Origin: Theocolax elegans
Taxonomy: Eukaryota > Arthropoda > Insecta > Hymenoptera > Cerocephalidae
DNA: 64,000 nucleotides
Reading direction: 5' to 3'
NCBI GenBank assembly: GCA_026168455.1
Contig: CM047426.1
Location: 81,681,986-81,745,985, forward strand
Part shown: positions 50,892 through 61,887 of the stretch, in pieces
Numbering within the stretch: the first letter of the stretch is position 1
Layout of the letters: each line of letters begins with the position of its first letter
Notes under the pieces: generated by a model
What the model saw: the letters and a program-made list of their open reading frames with translations, nothing else
Database searches by the model: none
What the model was told of the DNA's origin: nothing
Program-made: the position numbers and the translations under genes

Positions 50892-53800
50892 ATGAAGATC
50901 ATCTGTGCCTTAATAGGCCTGGTGCTAGTGGCCCTCGTTTCAGCGAACGAGAAATGCCCAAATTGTGGACTAGGAGAGGGTAAAGATATTTGCAATCACA
51001 ACGAGTTTCTAGTCAAAGCTGCCAAGCTTCCAAAACCCAGCTACTACGCTTCTCCGGATGCAATAAAAGAAGCACTCAAATACAAACAAGCTCCACCAGT
51101 TTACGAAGTTCCATATGCACTACCGTACGATACAAGTTACGGACCTGAGTCAGCTTATGGAGCTTCTTCAAATGGAGCTTACGGTGCCAATACCTACGGT
51201 GGTGCTTCGTATGGCGGTACTTCAGGCTCAAGTTACGGTGCTAGTGCTTATAGTGCTCCTGCCGGTTCACCTTACGGTGCTAGTTCATACGGTGCTACTT
51301 CCGGTCAGACTTATGCTACTGGGTCTTATGCTGCTCCTTCCGGTGCTTCAACGTATGGTGCTGGTTCTTATGGTGCTTCGAGTGCTTCAGCATATGATGC
51401 TGCTTCAGCTTACGCTGGTCATGGCTACGACAGTGCAAGTGCCTCGACGGATTATCAACAACGCAATTACGCCAATTCGAAATCTTCCTACGAGTCTAAT
51501 GCGATTATCCAAGCTACTCCGTATGGAGGAAATGGAAATGAAAGGAGAACTAATCAAGAGGTGCAAGATCTTTTGTATATGAAACCTGGAACTCCAGTTG
51601 CCCCCAAGTAAGGAATTAATTTTTTTTCTGCCCAAAATAATAAATACATAATAGGATGATATAGACAGTGTAATAAAAGAATTGTGTGTATTACGTATAG
51701 ATATAAAACATAAGTGAAATTACAGTAACAATTATTATAATCGTGTAAAATACCAATTATTTCCTAATAATTTTCTTATGAACTAATATTTTTTATAATA
51801 GATATTAAAATAGTAACTTCAAAATCAATTTCAAATAACTAACACATCAAAATGATAATTTTCAGATTTGAACCTATCGGCGACCTTTGCCAGACATCAA
51901 AGAGCAAAACATATGGAAACAGCCCTTATGAAAAACAAAATTCCGAGCCAGCTATCCTTGGAGTTATTCCAGCGTATCCTGGTAAAACACCTTGTAAGTG
52001 TCCGTCTTCAACACCACCAAAAGCTTACTCAAAGTCGAAACCCGTAGCCTACGAATCAGCAGTTCCAGCGTATTCAGTTCCAACACCAGATTATCCAACC
52101 CCTGTTTATTCTTCATCGGCGCCCTCCTCGGGCTATCAAGCACCATCTGCATATTCAAGTTCATCTGCGTATGCAGCTCCAACAGCGTCATCCTACTCGA
52201 CTCCAGTAGCATCAGCTTCTATATACCCAGCTACTTCAGCATCCGCGTATCCAGCTTCACCAGTAGCTCCATACTCGGCTCCAGTAGCATCAGCTTCCGT
52301 ATATCCAGCCGCATCAGCATCTGCATACCCAGCTCCAGAAGCAGTTTCGTACTCGACTTCAGCAGCATCCGCTACTGCGTACCCAGCATCAACACCTGTA
52401 CACACAGCGCCAGCAGGATCTTCATATTCGGCACCAGCAACGCCTGAATCTGCTTATTCCGATGCAACATCATCTTCGTACTCCGCATCATCGGCTGCAA
52501 CGTCGTACTCGTCTGCAACATCTTCATCGTATTCGAGTCCATCCGCATCTTCTTACGCGGCTCCATCAGCATCATCCTATTCAGTACCGCAAACGTCAGC
52601 ATCTTCTTATCCAGCTGCAGCATCACCTTCGTATTCTGCTCCAGCAGCAGCACCTGTATATCCTGCTGCCGTAGCATCTTCATATCCAACACGACCATCG
52701 TCTTATTCACCTTCCCAGTCGATAACCCCCTTATATTCGGTACCTGCCTATTCGTCTCCAAAATCCTACCCTCCAGCATCATATGCATCACCAGCCAAAT
52801 ATCAGTCTTATGCTTCGTCAGCAGCTAGAACAGGATCATCGAGCTACGGTTCAGCTGGTACATATTCTTCTGGTTCAAATTCCTACGGAGCATCCAAGAC
52901 GTATAAAGGGCAATCGGTAGAATACGAGAACGAGAATGAGGGTATGCCTCCATATGGATATAATTTAAGAGTTCCTACTAAACCGTTTTGTCGGTACTGA
53001 CTGAATAATATTTAGAATGACTGGCTTTGGAATGAAAGCTGATTTTTGTATATTTTTTATTTGAATGTGAATGGATGTTATGTATGAAATGCTGAAAAGG
53101 AAAAATTGGGCTTTGAATGTGTAAATTTATTTTCAATAAAATTGTATGAAGAAAATTAATAATGACATTGTGCATGATGATTCAGATTGGATGGAAAAAT
53201 TAATTTTTTAATCATTTATTACTAATATATGAAAATTTATATTTTTACTTGAGTAACAATTTAATATTTTGAATAGATTTTTCACCAGTTTATTTCAAAG
53301 AATTTCTTTTCTTTTTAAATTTATTCTAATAATTTTTAAATTAAATAATTCAGGATAATATAATTAATTTTCAAATTTTGTTATTGCATGTTGCGTCATC
53401 AATAATAAACATGAAAGAAGTAGCATTTTCGTATTAAACAAATTAGTATTAAATATTCTTTGTATTATCATATTTAACTTAATCAAATTTTACTTTAAAC
53501 GATATTCAAACATTTGTGTGCTCATTTTCATACGCACGCAATTCGTCATTGTCAGCAATTTTACCTTTAGTAATTTGAGAGTGTTATGAAACATTCAATT
53601 TTCATGTCAATATACATTATTTAATTTCAAATTTAAATTTAAATTCAAAATACTTAGCTTGATATAAAATTTATTTATCTTATTACTCTATTACTCAAAT
53701 TATACGTCGACTAAATAAAATAAGCACTTACTATTTTATTGCCTTAGTAGAAATTTTATCATATTTAATGCTTTAAAGATGAAAATAGTTATTTTATAAC

Positions 53801-56075
53801 TTATCACTAGCTATTTTTTACTCGCTTTTAAAAAATTTGTTTATACCACAAGAATTGGTTCAAATTCTACTGGGGAAAGGTAAATAATAGTAAATAAGAA
53901 CAATAACAAATTTTTATAAATATATTAATACTAAAGAAATATTAAACTACTTTTCAATACCATTACACAATCAAAGAAATATTGTCTAAAACACAGCAAT
54001 TACTATTAATATTTTTAAAATAATTGTATTATAAATCATGCTAAGATGTAAAAGCCAATATTTAAGTAAAATTATTGAATTGGAATCAAATATAATAAAT
54101 ACAATATTTAATTGTACTATAATATATTAGCAACATTTAAATTTTTTATCAAATTATTATTAGTATTCATAATTTGAGAGATTGTACGAATTTTTAAAAC
54201 GGTATTGCATCAAATTGAAGAATACGAATCTATACTGAAAAAAACTGACACGTGTATGAAAGTATGTGCCAATTGGTTTTAAAGAGAAAAGTGTCGTTAG
54301 TTGTTTGAAAAATAAGACATTATCTAATAATAGATCTCAACTATTACAACATGCGTATATAACACCTTTCTCCCAAAATTTTCAACAAATTGGCACATCT
54401 TTGATTAAACACTCTAAACAAGTGTTAGTTTTTTAATTAAAAAGTCACTCTCCTTGTTTGTCAGTAATTTATTTGAATATTGGTACGTACATATTTAATA
54501 CTAATACTTAGATTATATTTGACTAAAAATTTCTTTTAGAAATATTAAAATAACATCTCACAAATCGACAAAAATAGGTAACACAAAAATTAAAAAAAAA
54601 CACTTAGGTCTTTCACTCGCGGAGCAAGAACAGAAGTACAAATCCCAACCTACAATCCCAGCGGATCCAGTCTCGATTTCTCTTGCTTACAAAAAGCTCA
54701 TGCAAACTCCAGCTGCCAAAAAATACGTACCCGAAGATAGGATTGCATTTGGACACCGTCAAGTACCAGCGGATGGTAAGGTACAAAAAGAAATCTCAAA
54801 CGTACCTGAAGAGAAACTGGTTACCGTTGATAAGCCGATTGTCGAGCTTAAGGTTGCATCGAAACCTTGTTTGGGCATAGGTCATCCCGATGGTTATGGA
54901 GTACAGAACGGTTACAACGCTAATCTAGATCCATTAGAACGTGAGAAATATGAACAGGAAGCTGCAGGAGCTCGAACCTATGTATCTTACAGGTAAGATT
55001 AGGTTTAATAGTGGTAGTTCGTAGGTTTCTGTGTTTATAATTTTTGATTAAATAGATTTTAAACCTTTAATTTTTAATTTAATGTTTACACTATTAACAG
55101 AATAAAGTCATATTGAATAAGAAAATTCATTTAATCAAATTATATACACATTGTTTAATATTTAGGTTATAGACAAAAATTATGTGAAATTTTCTAGCAA
55201 TAATATATGAAATAGGTTTTAGTATGTAGCATGAAATACGTACTAAAATATTTCATAATTTTTATATTTATACCAAATTTGTGTTTGTTAAATATTCCAA
55301 ACAATATTTCTTTGATTTTCATTTACATTTCCTGTATATAAATGTTGTATACAAATTACATAAAAAATATTTCTTTAGTATATTATAATCTCTATAATGC
55401 GATATTGAATATTAATATTTATTAATTAGTACAGTGTAACTAAAGCCAGATACTAAAACGATTAAATTCCGCACATGTCATATATTTATATTTTCTATAT
55501 ATATTATACTTATTTTCGTAAAGATAATTGCAATGTTTTTTCAAAACTTATTTTTTAATAACAAACTAAAGCACAAAAATTTATGTACGATTTATATTAT
55601 TGCAATATCTATACTTATAGAAAATATAAACATGTAAAACAACATTTCTTTTATTTCAGTAGTGAATCTTTTTTAAGTGTTTGGTTAGTCTCACGATGCA
55701 TAAAAATAATACGCCTGGAAAAAGGAGAACATCATATATAAATTTTTTTTGTTTATATTATTATTATTATGTTATCATTTATTTTTACTAAATATGAATT
55801 TATTAAACTGGACGAGGGCTAGTTGACTAGGTATTCATAAAAACGACAAATACACCAATGATTTTTTGTAAAATTGCGACGTTGGGTCGACAAGGGTACG
55901 TCAACCTTATCAGGCACTACGTTAAATTAAACAAATTTACACATTATATTTAAAAAAAATAAATAATTAAACAAATTACAACAGAAAAATTTCACTTACA
56001 TATAAACACAATAAAATTCGCTTATATCATGAATTATTCGAATGTGAAACTGACAGTTAAAATGTAAACAACCGA

Positions 56076-56113
<38 letters not shown>

Positions 56114-56975
56114 GCATCTATTATTGTTATATCAAACATGTATTATTTTTTACATGTTACTGTTGAAATTAGAAGTATCCAAAAATAATTATAAGCACAT
56201 AATTATATATTTTTTAAGGAAATATGAAAAAATTGTTGATGGAAATGACTTTATGGAAATGAAAAGCAGCTTGAAAATGCGTGATTACTTTTCTTGTTTT
56301 GTACTGTTGCAATGTGACAAACAATTGCGTTGAAAAAAAAACAAATTAATTCGACACGCAATTTTCATTCTTTTATTTGCACAGAAACGAGGTCGTTTTC
56401 AAATTTATATTTTACTTAATATTTTATAATTAATTTCGCAAACAGATTAAAAAATTGATTTATATGTATATATATGAAGTGCAACAATAATATATAATAT
56501 TATTTACTTGATGAATAAATACAAATGTAATTAAAATAACGAGAACTAAAATTTACAAATAGATCGCACTATGGAAATGAATGAGAATGTCTTTATATAA
56601 CTGAATAATCAAAATTTTAGCGATCTTGGATATGCTCCGGTCTCAGCTTCGAAAAACGAATTTATCGCCAAAACACAAGAAAGCAGCGCACCAGCATATC
56701 AACCGCCATCGTACCAACCACGAAGAACCTACAGACCCCCAAGTTTACCCTGTGGACCTTTGGGACCAACTGTCCCTGGATACAGACCAGGAGGACTCAT
56801 CATCGAGGATAGAGACTCCAACATTAGATATGACGAAGATGATGAAGAAGAATATGGAAAAATTGAGTCGTTCGAAAGCGAAGAGTACAGCAGCGAAAAT
56901 ACGGGCTGCTCGTGCAAAGGTGGCATCATCGAAAGGATTAAGAACAAACATAGACGGAAACACCAGCGGTATTGA
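50892..56975 (+). CDS. Secreted Ala/Ser/Tyr/Gly/Pro-rich structural protein (cuticle- or silk-like)
   Basis: I do not recognise an orthologue. Exon 1 (50892-51607) begins with a signal peptide (MKIICALIGLVLVALVSANE), then a Cys-containing segment (KCPNCGLGEGKDICNH), then many degenerate GAYGASSYGA-type repeats. Exon 2 (51866-53000 if unspliced) carries a short Cys segment (TPCKCPSSTPP) and long Tyr/Ser/Ala/Pro repeats such as YSAPVASASVYPA. Exon 3 (54608-54992) encodes non-repetitive sequence with PADPVSISLAYKKLMQ and CLGIGHPDGYG. Exon 4 (56621-56975) is Pro/Tyr-rich, then acidic, ending CSCKGGIIERIKNKHRRKHQ. Exons 1-2 join at GTAAGG/TTCAG. Exons 2-3 join in phase if the internal donor GTATGC at 52942 is used; exons 3-4 join at GTAAGA/TTTTAG. 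The full join is 843 residues. A simpler alternative is that the gene ends at the stop at 53000 (616 residues) and exons 3-4 belong to another transcript. Role as extracellular matrix, cuticle or silk is inference. Confidence 0.6.
53001..54607 (+). other. Intron or 3' flank between exons 2 and 3 of the secreted protein gene
   Basis: AT-rich DNA without open frames. An AATAAA at about 53135 would serve as the poly(A) signal for a transcript ending at the 53000 stop. It contains the foldback element at 54238-54434. Whether this is intron or intergenic depends on which gene model is right. Confidence 0.5.
54238..54434. repeat. Foldback element near exon 3 of the secreted protein gene
   Basis: The left arm (54238-54295) and right arm (54362-54434) are inverted copies with gaps. 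AAAAAACTGACAC pairs with GTGTTAGTTTTTT, ATGTGCCAATT with AATTGGCACAT, and AGAGAAAAGTGT with ACACCTTTCTC. The loop is about 66 bp. The structure and size resemble the other foldbacks here, but the sequence differs. It lies 170 bp before the exon 3 acceptor. Confidence 0.7.
54993..56620 (+). other. Last intron of the secreted protein gene
   Basis: Donor GTAAGA at 54993 and acceptor AATTTTAG at 56620. AT-rich, with a TA microsatellite at about 56087-56113 and a small GC-richer patch at about 55810-55925 of unknown nature. No gene is seen inside. Confidence 0.6.
56087..56113. repeat. TA microsatellite
   Basis: About thirteen TA units inside the last intron of the secreted protein gene. Confidence 0.9.
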
Positions 56976-57084
56976 TTGGTCTTCAATGTTTCTTCAAGGA
57001 CTAGGGGCTGTCTCGGGGTGGATATTTAAAGGGATTGGCAATTGGTTGGGAGATGGATTCGAAATTTCGTTGGGTTGGGACTGA

Positions 57085-60000
57085 ATGATGAATGGTTCGA
57101 CTGATCTTGTTAACTGTTTTCGTACGAATGTTGATTTATCTTTTAATTTATTCCTGTTTATACTGTATATAACAAGCAATGTACAACATTTTTTAAGTAG
57201 CCTGACATTTTTTTTAAAATTATTCAATATTTTATATCTTTGAATGAATGAACTGTATACGTGATTTGTGAGTGAAAGTTGCGTGACTTGGACAGGGCGG
57301 TTTTGTTTGTGTGGTGCAAATGAAGTATGTAGAGATTGCATGTTTGTGTAGAATGTTGTGGTGAGAAAGAGTGTGTAAATGGAGAATGAATGTCGAGGCA
57401 TGAATTGTAAATAAATAGTAAGCTCTTAATTTTTTTTAATTCATAAATTTGTGCTATATTTGTAGAAAGCATTGTAATTGTCTTTTTATAAGAAATTAAA
57501 AGATTTAAAAACTTTCTTAGTCATCGAAAGTAAATATGAAATAAAAAAAATTAAGATGCTTACCGTTAGACTATGAATGGTGCGATCTGATTAGTGTGAA
57601 TGAGTAGTAGAGTTAACGACTTTTTAACTGTTGCGTATTTTATAAAAATATTAAAAAGTAAAAAAATATCGAAAAAATATACAAAGCACAGTAAGTAATA
57701 TTCAACTTACTCGAAAGAATGTATACATATATAGATATTTAGCTTTGTCGACATAAGCTAGTCTATTTTGTGAACTGTGTGAAAATATAAAACCAAAGCT
57801 ATTTAAATGTGCAATTTGTTTTCCACATCTTTCTCCTGTCCAATAGATTAATTAAAATAATAAATAATTATATAGTTTAAAGTATCAAAAAATAACAAAA
57901 AATAATAAGACCGGTGAAAATAAATAACTCACACTTTCTGAAATGAAATTTTAAACATCCTAAATAGAAATTCATTGTATACGTTTGAAATAATATACTT
58001 TTATTCGTGCGATATTTTCAAGATTAAAACCTTTAAATAGTTCAAAGGCTATTTGAAAAAGAAGATAATTTTAAGAATATTTTATATAAACAGTATAGCT
58101 TTTTTTAGACTCCTTTTTAGTTAATACAATAATGGCAAATTCCTGTGCGAACACAGTAAAATATATTACGCGATTAATTATAAATAAACGAGTATAAGAG
58201 AATGCGCGGTAAATTATAAATTATAATAGATATAAATTGTATAGATCGGGTTGAGTTCATAAAATACATTTAAAAATAGTTCCCATCGATTCGATACAGT
58301 GAAATGTATAGGCATGCAATATACACTCTTCAGAAGCGAAAAGTGAAAAGCTTGAAAGCACTCGCTTCTCCAACTGTCCCGAGGCCAAGATTTACAAGCA
58401 GCCCAGCACTTCCGACCCTAAAGCTCGGTTGTCAGCGCATCGTAAACCCGTTCGTAAGAGCGTGCAGCCTGAAGAAAAAGAAACGAGAGTGCCATATGGC
58501 CACCCCCTCGCTTTGACTCTTATTACAGTATACAGAAATGGTATCCGCACTTTAAAGACGTTTCTCTTTTCACGCAACTATGTTCTTTCTATTTTCGAAT
58601 TATATGGCTTTTCATCATTTTCTCATTTTTTGTTGTTGCATAATCCATGATTTTTAATTATAATGCTTCACATTTAACATAACACATATTTGTGTATCAT
58701 GATATTACTACAAGCTGCGGCGTGGCTTATATTCGAGACACAAATATTTAAGCAACATTGATATTAGTTTATTTATAATATTAATTGTGTCTATTCCCAT
58801 TCACGAGTTAAATCAAAGTTAAATTCAGATAAGTACGGAATAACATAAATTTACTTATATACTGCAACCTAAATTTTGTACTAATTTTTTAAATAATCTA
58901 ATAATATTTAATTTTATTTGAGTAATTTAATTTGGTTTTTGAAGAAACAAATACTTATACACTGTCCCTCTCCAACCTGTTAAACCGAATAAATGATCTC
59001 GTTATATTTACTATCTCGAAAGATTTAAAAGTGTATTCGACAGTCAGACACATATGAATTATACTGCACTATCACATTTCACTCGTACAATGTCAAAATA
59101 TGTGTCAGCATAAAATGTGGTATACAAATATTTTATATTTTATCTTTCACGGAGCTCTCAAGTGCAATGCAAATTTTATACTTACACTGATTTTGTAAAT
59201 CTGTAAATTTGCAAATTTTTTTTATATCAATATTAGATAAACATATATTTGTGAAATCAAGAATTGTTATTGAATTCTTTTGATATTGCTGAAGCGTACG
59301 ATTATTTTGTTATTGTTTTTTTTTAATAAATATCATTTATCTACACAATAATGTGATTCAATAGATTCTAATAATGATCGAAGTTTAGTTTTGAAAATTT
59401 TGAACCCGAAGATTAGTATTGCTAGTTATGTTTTAATTAACAGTGGATTAACTTTTTATCGAAAAATCACTTTGTAGCATAATTCTATTTTCTTAATATT
59501 ATCTACAAATTTGTTCACAGATTTTATCACAAAATGATTAATCCGATGCATAGCCGCAAAGGTCAATTATATACCCAATCATTACTGACATAACGTGATT
59601 ATTTGTTATAATTTAATTTAAAATTTAATATTGGCAAATACTCGACACGCTCTCTAAACTTCATCAATGTAGTTGTTAAGCATTACAAAGTTTTTGGGCA
59701 AATTTGTATGTAAGACCTGTTACTTTTACTTTTACATTTCCTCTCCCTAAAGCTGTTATAATATGTAATATTGTATGTCATTGTAAATGTAATTGTAATA
59801 TTATATCGTATGTAAATTTATTTAGATAAATGTACATTTATTTTGTTAACTCTAAATGACAGAATTATTTAAAATAACATCTGCAAAATAAAATGCCGCA
59901 TAAGAAAATGAATTTAATAATACTTGACAATTTCTTTAATATATGAAATGATTATAAAAATTGTATTGTTTTCTTAGAATTATCATTATCAATGAATTAT

Positions 60001-61825
60001 GAAATTGAATCAACCTTTACTAATTTTGTTGTAAAATGTTCTTCCACTTAAAACCCTTAAATTACAAAGATTTATAAATGTGAAGAAATGATAAATCTGA
60101 AACGATTAAAATAAGAAAGTTGAGAGGATATGAAGAAAAAATTTTTCAAGCTAGGCCACGTGAAAAAGCAGCAGGAACTTTGTCGACGTGTGTGTTTTTG
60201 ATGCGCTCGTGCGTTATTTACATTGACGGAAACCGACCGTACGAATTCACTAAGTATCCGGGGAAGCCCGGAAAGAATGATGAGAGTTTAAGCTTACAGG
60301 AAGAAAGGAGGAGTAGGAAGTTCATAAATTTTTCTGTTAACGAAATTTCGAGGTAGTATCGTACAAAGTTAATGAACTTTTCAGTACAGTTGTTATCCAA
60401 ATCTCCATACAACAACAATTTTGCAATTTTGCAATGACGAAAACGTATAGTAATTAAAGTATAGAGGAAGAATTGTAGGGTTATGTGTAATTATTTTAAT
60501 TAAAAAATGCTATTAAAATGATTATAACTTTTATATGTTAAATTGAACGAAAATATTGTCAGGTGCCGATATCGTATTGAAGAATCAATAATTTAAAACT
60601 GTATGCACAATTTATATATATATGAATATTCATATTATATATTCAATAATATATATTTTAAAAATGTTCACAGGTCAAATACCTGTTTTAAAAAATCATC
60701 ATCGACGTAATCGGAAATGCTGATGTATATGAAAAACGCTTTATGTACGTTGAATGTTGTGACTTTCAGAAACAAGGTTTACCAACATTTTTTACCAAAC
60801 AAAAATTATTTTAATCAACATTAATTTACATATTAAGTTTTTAATTAATATGTAAAATGTTAAAAAATTTAATTTTGATAAAATATTCAATGTTTTGCTT
60901 AATTTAAGATCCTGATAAGACATATTACAAAACGTAATCTTTACCGTTGCGTTATGTTTATTTAAATAGATTTTTTATTTTTATTTTATATAATTAATTT
61001 ATTTAAAAATTAAATATCGAATTACTCTTTCTAATTATATCATAATGGATTAAAGGGATAAATTAGAAAAAGTATAGGCAAAATAATGACTTACAAATAT
61101 CACTTCAGCATTCAAGGATTTCAAGGATTAAAATAATTACAATTTTTCACTCACACCGGGATTCGGGACACTTTTTTCACTTTTTTACGGGAATAATACT
61201 GGACTCAAACATACAAACATTAACATTCTCACACAGTCGTACATAATTGCACTTGCAAACTTTTATTAGTATGCATAGTCAAATATGCATTTAATTTTAC
61301 AATAATTATATGAACAATGTAAAATTATAACCATTGTTTCATATTCTTACAAATTAATAATTAATGTAATTAATTTGTTAAATAATATATCAATTGGCAA
61401 GTGTCAAAAGACGTTTCTGATATAACTGAAGATTGATTTTTGAACGAAAGCTTTTGGTAAACTAACTATATTTTTCGGTTGAATCGAGCCACTGAAATTA
61501 ATCTATCCACGTTTGACTTATCCCAATTCGCGATGCAACGTACGAATCGCAAATGAGAGTCAGATTGGATAAAAATGTAATCCATCGTAATGAATGCAAC
61601 ACCGGTAGGTTGTCCTGCGAAACCGACAAGGAAGACGAATTTGAACAAGCTGGTCTTAAACAAATTGGCGCGAGTCGCGCGTGCGAGAAAGACGGGAAAA
61701 TAAAAACAGGAAATGCAAAAAGAATGCGAGTGCGAATCAGGATCGCATCGTGACTCCCAGCAGATTTTGACCAGGTGATTAAACTTTACATTTGGGGATT
61801 ATCAACAATGATGGAAGGGATAATG
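57085..61825. other. Intergenic DNA between the two low-complexity protein genes
   Basis: A likely poly(A) signal AATAAA for the upstream gene lies near 57409. The remainder is AT-rich with no supported gene. A GC-richer segment at about 58316-58650 is open in one frame for about 110 codons and is listed separately. A smaller GC-richer patch lies at about 60150-60290 and another at about 61600-61770, the latter just upstream of the proline-rich gene. Confidence 0.55.
58316..58650 (+). other. GC-richer island with an open frame lacking an early ATG
   Basis: From a TAG at 58313 to the stop at 58650 one plus-strand frame is open. Its first 60 codons have ordinary protein composition (for example NCPEAKIYKQPSTSDPKARL), while the last 40 are Phe/Leu-rich noise. 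There is no ATG near the start and no recognised motif. It could be a decayed exon, a UTR or a regulatory island. Confidence 0.25.
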
Positions 61826-61830
61826 AAGTA

Positions 61831-61838
61831 TATAAAAA
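61831..61838 (+). promoter_or_regulatory. TATA box of the proline-rich protein gene
   Basis: TATAAAAA lies 57 bp upstream of the ATG at 61888, leaving a short 5'UTR, as is common for insect cuticular and other secreted structural protein genes. Confidence 0.65.
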
Positions 61839-61887
61839 AAGCCTGAAGCATCGAGAAAGCATCAAAAGCAGCAGCAACTGCCTAAGC

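Noticed and set aside
51115..52791. Additional frames open on both strands over the repeat exons of the secreted protein
   Set aside because: The repeats keep several frames open. Only the frame with a signal peptide and correct splice phases is accepted.
53853..53875. GGTTCAAATTC, like a tRNA T-arm
   Set aside because: No D-arm, anticodon arm or acceptor stem can be formed around it.
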